DNA of 64,000 nt from Diploptera punctata (lineage: Eukaryota; Arthropoda; Insecta; Blattodea; Blaberidae): assembly GCA_030220185.1 (NCBI GenBank), contig JASPKZ010001600.1:901001-965000 (forward strand), written 5' to 3'. Positions 36,556-48,700 of the stretch are shown in pieces. Below the pieces are notes generated by a model, which had not been told where the DNA came from, did no database searches, and was given only the letters and a program-made list of their open reading frames with translations. The translations under genes and the position numbers were made by a program. Position 1 is the stretch's first letter, and every line of letters starts with the position of its first letter.

Positions 36556-39500
36556 AGGTCGAGAGTATATTGATGGGATGTATCCCGCACGTATGGGTAT
36601 CAATTTGTAGCAATATTTCCGGAGTGTTAGGTTGAAAGGTTCTCAAGAGCTTCTGCTTGCTGCTTGCCGGGTGTAGTCGGTGAGAGGTTATTAAAACAAC
36701 AAGGATCTCAGATTCTTAATGCTAAACGGTAGGTGTCGGATATCTGGTAGAGAGATGATGATGATGAAATGATAATATGTTGAGGTTGATTGAGTATTTA
36801 TTCGATGTCGCTGATCAAATTCATATTTCAGAGCCAGCCAACCAGACTATTTTTATTTTCTGCGATTTTGCGCTTATCACATCGGTAACATGGACATCAC
36901 GTTGTTCATAGACTGCGTGCTACTGTACACTCACGAATTCGCTCGAAACATGGTCAGTGAACGTCCATCATCAAGACAATTGCTGAGTTAAGTTTATTTA
37001 CCATGATTCATTCCGTTTTATTAATCATCATCATATTTGGCATAACAACCTGAATCGAGTCATAGTCTCTCTGACCATTCTCCTCCAGACCTCTCTATTC
37101 CCAGCGACTATCCATCAATTTCGAATTTTAAGTCTTTAGACCTAGCTTTAGGTCTTCCAACTGGATGGTCCATCATTATTTTTTTAACAGTTTCACTATT
37201 ATCCATTCACTGGATATGTCCTGACCATCTCAATGTAGCTATTTTAATTTTCTTAATCTTCTTGTAAGCCCATGTTTCCCTTAACAGAGATTTAGGTCTG
37301 GATATGTCCTGACCATCTCAATGTAGCTATTTTAATTTTATTAATCTCTTGTAAGCCCATGTTTCCCTTAACAGAGATTTAGGTCTGGATATGTCCTGAC
37401 CATCTCAATGTAGCTATTTTAATTTTATTAATCTTCTTGTAAGCCCATGTTTCCCTTAACAGAGATTTAGGTCTGGATATGTCCTGACCATCTCAATGTA
37501 GCTATTTTAATTTTATTAATCTTCTTGTAAGCCCATGTTTCCCTTAACAGAGATTTAGGTCTGGATATGTCCTGACCATCTCAATGTAGCTATTTTAATT
37601 TTATTAATCTTCTTGTAAGCCCATGTTTCCCTTAACAGAGATTTAGGTCTGGATATGTCCTGACCATCTCAATGTAGCTATTTTAATTTTATTAATCTTC
37701 TTGTAAGCCCATGTTTCCCTTAACAGAGATTTAGGTCTGGATATGTCCTGACCATCTCAATGTAGCTATTTTAATTTTATTAATCTTCTTGTAAGCCCAT
37801 GTTTCCCTTAACAGAGATTTAGGCGCTCTCCCCTACAGGGTAGAATTTGAACCATACTAATTTAGTTACACTTGTTTTCGTATAGATGCCATTTGAGTGG
37901 TCCGTGGTCAGCGTTTGTCATTACTTCGTCTTCTTTATCTCAGTTTAATCTCTCATCTTAAAGGTATTTTTTATATGCCACTCAGGCCTTACATTGGAAC
38001 GATTTTAAACTGTGGATCACACACATACCTTTTTGACCATACAACGGCATGAAGGCTTCCCCGAATGAGTGATCAGCTCAATGTCAGGGTCTGCTCTGAG
38101 TCAACACAACATTAAGAAGAAACGCACCATTTACACGCACATTCTTACTAAACAGGGCGAATGTGATTACATTTCATAATTCAATAAATAAAAAAAAATA
38201 TTTTCATTGAATATCTACAGTACGGATAGTCTATTGGTGTATGTTTAAAAATTTAGCTAAACTTTCCAACATGTGACAAGACTGTTTAAATACCCTAATG
38301 CACTCCTGCCAAATTTTATTCTTAGGATTTCGTTTTTCAAGTTATTTACTACCATTTACAACGATTTTACATGCTTTCTAGCAATTATTTGAATATATTG
38401 AATATTACGATATTGAACTAAATACGTACCATGAAGACGTGGAAGCCATATTGATATTAACGAATGTTGTATGCAGCCAACAAAGACTATATACGTGTTC
38501 TAGTGCAGCCAACGTAGAGTATGTACTAATTAACTTTAGATATATACTTCAGAACTTACTATTGACACTACCTATTTTTGGGCGTTGGGCACGCCGTAGC
38601 GTAGTGGTAAGGCACTGCGCTACAAGCCGGAAGATCGAGGGTCAAGTCCCGGTGGGGTGAGGATTTTTAAACTGACCCAAACCTTCTGGCGGCACTATGG
38701 CCCTGGGGTCGACTCAGCCTCTAACTGAAATGAGTACCAGACGCTTGTTCTGGGGTAAAGGCGGCCGTCACGCAGGGCTGACAACCCGGCTGACATCAAG
38801 TGCCGATTGTCTAGAAATAGTGGGAGCCTTAACGTCCCACTACCCCAAGGGCCTCCTGAGGCCTGTAGTGGGAATACTTTTACTTTTTACATTCTCTCAC
38901 AGGTTAGAGTGCTTAAATTACGTTAGCTTAGCTTTTAGGTTGGTTGCAACTCGAGTTCAAATATCGTATATATGTTGGCTGCATCTCTTGATTCCATACT
39001 GTAAATCGCTTCGCATGTGCTGGCGTATGCGCATGGTGTATGGTTGGGACTTAGAAAAAATTAATGTCACATATTGGAAAGTATTTCCACATATTCTAGT
39101 CGACTTAAGCTTTTAAAGCATCTTTAAATAAAATTAAGTAAAGTAATTGTTCTTCTCTTACCTTGTATATATTCGAAACAAAATATTCATTCTGACTCGA
39201 CATCTGGGAGCTGGTACGGGGCGAGTTGTTGAATTCCACGGAGGGTCCATGGAATAACATTCATTAGTCGTACAACACACATCTTCGCCTGAATGTAGCA
39301 TAATTTAAATAAAATAAATCTTCAACACAAAACATTGTAATAAAATCTATTTTTATCTCTATCTTTATCAATTCTTTTCTTAAAAATAATACATATTACC
39401 ATTAATGTACAGGCTTTGAAATAATTGATGGCGCACAGATAATTTTGAAGTAACAGAACGAAGCCACTGCGCATAACCAGAGATCAGCTGTATGGTTCAC

Positions 39501-40254
39501 AAGTATACAACTATTTGAGAAACTAAAATCCGTTCTATTTCGTTGTGTGTCGTGCAATAGAAAATAATTTCGCGTTAATAAGTAGTGCGGTAAATGCTGT
39601 AAATAAAACAAAGCAAAACCAATAAAACTAAAATATGTATACAGTCAATATGCCCATTTCACCAATTAATGTTTTAAAATGGTCAACAAGTTTCCACAGC
39701 CAAGCTGTCATTCTCAAGACCAGATATTGACTGAAGACAAAATTGATAATAATAAATAAACAAATTCAAATTTTAATTGAATTTGTTTATTTATTTATTA
39801 TCAATTTTGTCTTCAGTCAATATCTGGTCTTGAGAATGACAGCTTGGCTGTGGAAACTTGTTGACCATTTTAAAACATTAATTGGTGAAATGGGCATATT
39901 GACTGTATACATATTTTAATATTTTATCACCAAGAAGATCACTTGTGTATTAAATAAAACTAAACACAGAAAATTAATTGAAATAAGGACGAGAGAGAGA
40001 GAGAGAGAAAAAAAAATAATCACGATAGCGGGATCGAACACGCGACCTCCTGCATGTGAAATAAAAAGCTCCCTGCTAGAAACTGTCTGTACGAAGCGAT
40101 ATAATACTCCAGGACTTACTTGTATAATTAAATTATATATTAACTTAATTTAAATTAATCACGCGTTTTACGTTGATAGTGGAAATAAACAATCTTGTTA
40201 TGCCTTATGTTTTTTTCAAACAAAGTAACGGTACATTTACAATTCTTATTCATT

Positions 40255-40311
<57 letters not shown>

Positions 40312-43300
40312 CTGTTTCCTTTAATTAATTAATTTTTCTATATATACAAATTTATTTATATAACAAACTCTGGTAACGTGTAGGTATTATAAAACTTAAT
40401 AACGTTATTTAAAAAATCCTGACCAGGGTCGAACTTGGGACTGCGTCGTCGCATTAAAGCATGTTACCGATTGCTCTACTGAAGCAAACGATGCAAATAC
40501 TGCATGAAGAAAAACTTATGCCGTCGGATTTGACCTCAAAGGAGACAGCATACGTAACAACTTACTAGTGTGAATCGGTCTTCAAAACGTTAACTTTCCA
40601 CCATCAAGAGTTGCGCCATAATTTTTTGATAGAGGTACATAAATCAGACTGCTCATCATTAACATTTAATTCCAGATTTTATCCGGTAATCTTGTCCTAT
40701 TCAGTAATGCCCTTACCTCATGATAATCTTAAATGTGTGATGAAGTGTAATAAAAAATAAATAAACCAAATCGAACAGGGTGCAGTCAACAGTACAGAAC
40801 CGTCCCCAAATAATATTTCTCCTTAATATATTTTTGGAAGATGTAACTATAGCATTTAAAGGTGATCCTCCTGACTTCAACGCAAGACATTTCTTTTTGT
40901 GTTGAATGTTTCTTTGTGTTTTAATGTTTATCGTTTAAACAATCTGGACGAACTAAAGACTGCAATAAATTACACCAGAAATCCGTGAACAATAACATCG
41001 ACTAATTAATTCCGGGTACACATTCTGGAGCACTGCTTGTGATTATATAATTTATATGTGTGAATAACATCAAATCTTTAGAGGATGAAGAAGGCCTACA
41101 ACTCAATAGTATTAATAGGTTGTTAGTTTATGATGATGATGTAGTACTATTGGGCGATAGCGAGGGTATACTAAAAGCCAACACGCATACTAAGAAATTG
41201 GGACTAGAGGTAAATATCAGTAAAATTAATATATGGTCACACATAGATATACATTATATAATGGAAATCGACAGCTAATGACAAATGAGGGAAATTTTGA
41301 GGAAGTGGCTGAATTCAAATATCTAGGTACAATAATTGCAAATTGGAATGAGATGCTCAAAGATATTAAACATAGGCTCAACTCTGGAAATGTGTGCTAT
41401 TACGCATTACAGGGACTCTTGACGTCCCAACTCCTTTCAAAAAACGTTAAACTGAAAATATATAAAACTATTTTTCTACCAGTTATATTATACGGGTGCG
41501 AAACGTGGACTCTTACTTTAAGGGAGGAAAGAAGATAACGAGTATTTGAGAATAAAGTTCTTAGGAACAGTTTTGGACCTAAGAGAGATGAATAGACAGG
41601 TGAATGGAGAAGACTACATAACAATGAACTACATGTTCTTTATAGGAAGCCAGATATAAAAGAACAGTTAAGTCTCGTAGACTTCGATGGGCAGGACATG
41701 TGGCACGATTGGGAATGAAAGACGTGCATGGAAGCGTCTTGTAGGAAAACTAGAGGGAAACGCCAAGAATGAGGCGAGAGAACAACATTAACTATGATTT
41801 GAGGGAAATAAATTATACAGGGAATGATTGGAAAACATTAGCTGAGGATAGGAATGTATGGAGAGCATATGTCCTCGCGGCCATGAACCTACAGATTCTC
41901 GATAGTGCCAAGTTAGTTAGTTAGATGTGTGTATAATTTTATCTTCATCTTCTTCTTCTTGTTCTTCTTCCTTCCAAGTATTAGGCCAAGGCCTGTTACG
42001 ATCCTATAGAAAATTTTCCCTCCTTCCGGGAAATTCTCGTATAAGACTTGAAAGCATAATTATAGTCCCTTCGATTGATTGCTGGCCAAAGGAAGGCAAG
42101 ACCAGCGATGGGGCTGCCATCTTATAGCCTCTGGTCAGGCTTTTCTGGAGAAGAAAAGAAAATAAAGGAAAGAAGAAATGGAAGAAAGGAAAGACTCCCT
42201 AGCCCTCGGATGCCCTAATACCATCAGGGTCGAAAAAACAAGAGTTAACCAAGAAAGGTTAGATAGTAAAGTTAAAAGAGTCTGGTAAAAGTAAGTGGAA
42301 GAAAGGAAGAAATACCAGATCGGTTAAAGATAAAAGTAAGGAACAAAACACAAGTAAGTGGAAGCAATGTTTTGCTCAGCTGGGGCACCTTGTGGTCGCC
42401 ATCCACATATCCTCTAGATGGTGACCCCACTTATAAATAGTATCAGTAAAGATTTGCGGTAGAAAATCGTGTTAATAATAATTTATTTTACATAGTTTTA
42501 TATATAGTGAGATGCAAAGAAAGCGCTACCAAACATTCAGCGTATTCGGCATGCGACCACCGCCATGCGGAGAGTGCCTCATCGCCGAGAGTAGTTGAAA
42601 GATTTTGCGAAACCTACGTAAGCGCTTTGTTTTCGGCTGCCTCTCCGCTATTTGTACCGCAAGTTCAGTGACCAAAGAGAGTTCTTACTCTAGAAAATAT
42701 TGGCTATGTTCGTCCGAGAATTGAAGTAAGTCTTAGAAAATTCAGCCGGCGTCTAGCTAGTTGGAATATCACAGCGACCCACGTTAACAGCACCTAAAAG
42801 TTTGAAATTTTATCCATACAAAATTCGCCATGTTCGTAAATTATATCCTGCTGACTTTAATGCAAAATTTGATTTTTGATTTGAATGTTCCTCTGTGTTT
42901 TAATGTTTATCGTAATAATATACACACTCTGGACGAATTAAAGGTTACAATAAATTACACGAGAAATTCGGGAAATATCACAAAGAATGTTCCAGAAAGT
43001 GTATCTGGAATTGTTTAATCGTTGTCAGAAGGCGAACATTTCTTAATGAGTATACTACTGTATGGATCGGAAACGTGGGCATGAAGCAAAGAGCAAGCAC
43101 ATCAAGCACATAAACTATTGATAACAGATTTGGACTTTTGGAGCAGGGGTTCTAGATATTCAAGAAGAGACAAAATTAGAAATACTGAAATCGGAGAAAT
43201 AATGGATGTTCAAACAGATCTTCTAGAAGTTATTGAAGAAAGAAGACTTAAATGGTTTGACCATCGTAAAGAGGATGTCAGATGAGAGGATGCCTAAGGT

Positions 43301-45738
43301 ATTAAAGTTTCAAGCGGAGGGCAACAGAAGAAGACGGAGACCAAAGTACATGGATTCAAGGTGCATAGGAGTATGGTGTCGAGAGGATTAACAGAGAATG
43401 ATTTATGGAGGAGTAAAATTTACGATGAGTTGTGTAAGAACTACTGTATTGTAGAGAAATTCCTAATAAAGAAGAAGAATATCTCTCGTTATTATATTGA
43501 GATTTTATAGGTAATTCTTTTTTTGTAGATATTGTTACACTTGAAATCTCTAGATTTTTAGACATTACTAATCCCCATGATTATTGATATAATTATTACT
43601 TTAGTAAAGATAAAAGTTTAATTATGCAATTTAGTAGTAAAAGATAATTATATTTATTTATTTAACATGTGTATAATCATAAGTACATAATGCCATAAGA
43701 GATTTCCAATTTTCTAGGGAATTTGGAAATCAAAAGTAGCATTTGTTAGGACTATTTAATGAATAAAATTAAGCTTTTTACTCAAAAGTCATTATTTAAA
43801 TATAGTTACCGGTATTTTAAAACATTTATATATTTAATGTAAAAGCTGACATTTGGAAACACATCAGAAATGTGAGGTTATGTACATTCACTGCAACTTG
43901 ATCATATTTATTTATTGCCTAATAGGATCGCAATGTTGTAAAAATGCACCCTAGAGGAGAAATAATGAAACACTTATATTATAATCAACATGAAAAGTTA
44001 TTAATTTATTCTTTTAATAAACAACTCAGTAAAATCAGTAAAATAAAGGAATCTGTTCATTATTTGCTATATTCGATGTATTTGTTGGAGAAAAATGCTC
44101 TGAACTGTTCAGAATATTAAACATGAGGAGCTTTCTTTATCAAAAACGCAGGAGCTGATAAATAGAAATCGATACAGAGCTAGGTGAAATACGGCTGTGA
44201 TTGGTTGTAAAACAAAATTCACTGAAACGTGATTGGTCATTGACTACCATTTGGGGTGTGAGTTAAATAGTCTTGGTAATTATGACATTATATTGTATTC
44301 TATACTTCTACTTCAATGAAAGCTGATCAGCAGCAGAGCAGGCCACTTCAGGAAGGAACAGATCAAAATATCATCATGGCAGCTGCCAACAACTCGAGGT
44401 CGTGCGACCTGGCAACCAGCGAAGAGGATAAACGGAAAGACAGGAACTTGGACTTTAAGGGAGACTTCACTTTCCCTCCATCACGACACAAGACATGAAT
44501 CATACCTACATTGAACACATCTAATCCAATCGACACACCAAACCGGTTTGAAGCACTACTTAAAGACAAATAAAAGGACAAATTTCCACCAATCATTGCG
44601 GATGTCAAAAATATCATCGCCTGGAATTTAAGCAGATTAAAGTCAGGCGGAGGTGACAATTCATGCATACGAAAGTCTTGGTTACAACAACATCAAGGAA
44701 CTACTTAGAATAAATAATAGTTTAAAAAACTAAAAGAACACGCTTTATTAGAAAACTAAAAAATGAAAAATAATTTTAATTACCAATACGCTTGGGATAA
44801 AATAAAGTGGTCAACAAAAAAATAATATCCAACACATATAAACTAAAACTAGAGTTATCAACAAAAAGAAAATAAATTTTACCATCAAAAGCGTCGGGTG
44901 CTTTTTATGATTTTTACATTTTCGTCTTAGAGAGCTTACTTTTTACCAATATCTGTTCATTATCAAATATATTAATTGATATAGAGCACCCCACGCTTTT
45001 GATGGTAAAATTGTTTTCTTTTTTTTGATAACTCTAGTTTTAGTTTATATGTGTTGGATATTATTTTTTTGTTGACCACTTTATTTTATCCCAAGCGTAT
45101 TGGTAATTAAAACTATTTTTCATTTTTTAGTTTTCTAATAAAGCGTGTTATTTTAGTTTTTTAAAACTATTATTTATTTTTTATTTTTTAGTTTTAATAT
45201 TTTACAGAATACGATAAAAATGTAAATATCCTTAAATTCGATACTATTGTAGTATGAGCTAAAAGTAATACTCTTCTATAAAAAAACCCTCCCAGCGACG
45301 TATGGATTACTGAAATTATATACCACTAAGAGTTCACTGCTCTAACAACTGAGCTCTTACAACGATTGACTAAAAACTCGACAAGTCCGCCGCAACTTAT
45401 TATACCAGTTTTCATTTTTTTTTATTTTCGGATGATTCTGGCCAGGATTTTGGAAACAAAATATGAAATTATTGTATTGTCACGGGTCCTCTACACGTAT
45501 ACAAAGTTTCAAGTCGATCCAATGTTTCTAAGTGGGTGAAAATCGCATTGAAAGATTCCGTTACATTGATACAAAAACACATTTTTTGATTTTCTGATGA
45601 TTATGGCCAGGATTTTAGAAAATAAATATGAAATTATTATATTGTCACGGGTACTCTACAAGTATACAAATTTTCAAGTCGATCCGATGATTTTAAGTGG
45701 GTGAAAATCGCGTTGAAAGATTCCGTTACATAGATAGC

Positions 45739-45772
<34 letters not shown>

Positions 45773-48700
45773 CAGGTCAAGCTAATATAAAGCGTGTAAA
45801 AAATGAAGATACCTTTTCATACCTATGCCCAGAGATAACCCATTAATAGAGATTGCCGACTATAATGTTAATCAGTGATGCCTAGACTACAGAGACCTCA
45901 AGCGATTGGAAGAATGAACTATCAAATTACAGATTGCTGTATTACCGGCTTCTTGATCTCGGTAGCTAAGTCAATTACTATACCACAAGTAAAATATTTT
46001 CTTCGATGTATTTTTTTAATAAAATAACATCTCACACCATATTTTGTCTTGTTTTTAGACTAATTTTGGATAAATCATTACACCATCGCCAGTTTTTACT
46101 CTCTACCGTTGTTCTTTTGTGCTGATTCAGTGCTTCCTTTAATGGCAGAACAATGGTCCAGCAAAAATTGACAATGGAATACTAATTTCTCCCAAACTGT
46201 TCTAAAAAAAAGACAAAATATGAGATGAGATGTTATTTTTATTAACACCACTTAATGTTACTTCCTACAAATTTTGAAGTTCTCAATTTTCCGATTGAGG
46301 GTATTTCCACTTTTCAGCGGTTGCCCTTTTACCAGCCGGCTGCTGGCCCTTCACATCCACATGTGTCAATCACAGAGGTAGATGATCAACAGCCTGTGTA
46401 GGGGTGACATGTGGTTAGCATGTCGAGTCCCCCAGCCGTTATAGCTGGTTCCTCAACCTGGAGCCGCACTACTTATTGTAGCTACCCAATTGCCTCACGA
46501 TGCTGGGTGGGCACCGGTCCCATACTGGCCGAAATACCATGAGAAAATTTCTTCCCCTATGGAGACTCGAACCAGCGCAAGTCCCGTAGCTCTGCGCCAA
46601 GTCTTCCTACCTTAACCGCTCGGCTACGGCGCGGGACAGTTCTCAATTTTCAAGATCCATTAACTTATGATTGTAACCAATGTCAGGAATATATTCGTTA
46701 CATCAGAAAAACAGTTGATGCGTTTTATTACTTGTAATTAAACAATAAAAAATGGTTGCTTGATCCTACATAATTATATTTTAAAATGTGCAACCAACGT
46801 AATAAAATAAAATATACAGTTTGTTGTAATATTAAATAGATATAAATGATTCAAAAGTAATATTACGAACATGAATTTAAGCAAACGTTTATGAAATTAT
46901 AATTTTTTATTAAAATTAAGAGGAAACCGATTTATTTCAAATAATAAGAAATATTTAACTTAGCAAATCTGTTGGCTACACTTAAAGCAGACGAAATTAC
47001 CTGCGACTGCAGCGTTCCAAGTGATTGGAAGAATGAACTAGGTCTGGCATCAAGTGCTTCCATTAGCGTCGGCACCCCCTGCCTATACCTACGGACCCAA
47101 ATCTACTGTAAAACTGACCGCTAAAGGACTTCGGACGAGAATCTCAGGACGTATGCTTCATTCTTGGTATACGAATATCAAACAGCTAGGAGAAGACAAT
47201 TCTCCTAGTTCCAACACAACTCCCAATCACCTACATAAAGGCCGTTCCACTAAGGAAGAAGCATGACCTACAAAGCTCGCACAGGTAAACGTAGGGTCTT
47301 GGGGAAACGATCCCTATCAGCAGACTTGTCCGTATCTGCAAAATCATGGTTACTAGTCGTAATGAAAATATTAACCCTGAGTAGGAAATGATTATAATAA
47401 CTATGTACCACGTGAAATTCCTTAAGGGCACTCGGTACTAATTTCCTTGCAATTTGGTTTAAAAATATGGCATACAAAAATAATTTTTTCAGCTTATTCT
47501 TAAGTTACGTGCATGAAAATTATGTCACTAATTAAGTCTTCCTGAACATAATGACACCCTGGTTAACTTTTTAGACACATTTATTTATGAGTAATTTAAA
47601 ATACAAAAAAAAAATAAAAATAAAAAATCCATTTTGTTAAAAATATTGTCAATTTTCTCACAAACTACTTTCCAATTGTTTTCAAAATTTAGTATGTTAT
47701 TGTCCATGGTTCATTTGACAATAATAAACTTTGTTTGTGTTCAGATATTGATTGTATTTATTTTTTTATTAAAAATTTTCAGGTTCATAAAAGAACCTCA
47801 AGTCTGAACAAAAGGCTTCTGTGCAACATTTATCCGCCCTTCATCCATCCAGTAATACCTTAATTGCCTATTAGATGTTCCATTGAGGGGATGTGCTAAC
47901 CACATATCACTTGTTGACATGTGTGGGTAACTAAGCGTATCTAAATTAGCTTGGTTAAGAAACTTCCGATAGAGAGTAGCCGTATACCAACGCGGGACGT
48001 ATGGGGTACATACATACAATAATGCAATAAAGTTAAAGATGATTAAAATTAAACCTAATAAAAAATATATACACAAGAACAGCTGCAACCTATATACATG
48101 GAAAAAAAAAAAGAAAAAACAGAGAAAGTAATAAGATATTAGGTTAGAAATACTGATAAATCATTATACTATTTTTATTAAATAAATGAATAACGAATTA
48201 TTAATTGTTAAAAATACTATTAGTGAGATGTTTTTGTCAGTTAGTTAATAGAGTAAATTAAGTTTTCTTTCTAAAAGAAGTTATAGTTTCTCAACTCTGA
48301 TATAGGTGGAAGAGAATTCCATGTTCTAGCAAGAGAAACTATAAAATATTTTGAAACAAAATAGGTAGTGTGATGAAGACAATGTGCTGAAGGGATCGTG
48401 TGCCTAATGTATGTGCATCACAGAGTCCAAAGAAGTGGTGTGATAAAGAAATGATATGTGTGCTAGTTTATAGAGAAGAGATAGGGATTGGACGGTTCTA
48501 CTATCTTGTAGATACGAAAAATCTTCCACTTAACATCGCAATATAACATCACTTTATTTCTAAAACCGCGCAAGTAAAATTTAACAAAATTATCAAAAAG
48601 CATAAAACATTTTTAGCATTACTTATAATTTTGTAACTATGTTTTTAATGTCATATTTTAAATGTTTAAATTAAAAATAAGACATTATTTTATGTTTATA

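Noticed and set aside
37210..37824. CRISPR-like regular array
   Set aside because: Units are contiguous identical 88-mers without variable spacers, in an insect-type genome; a minisatellite.
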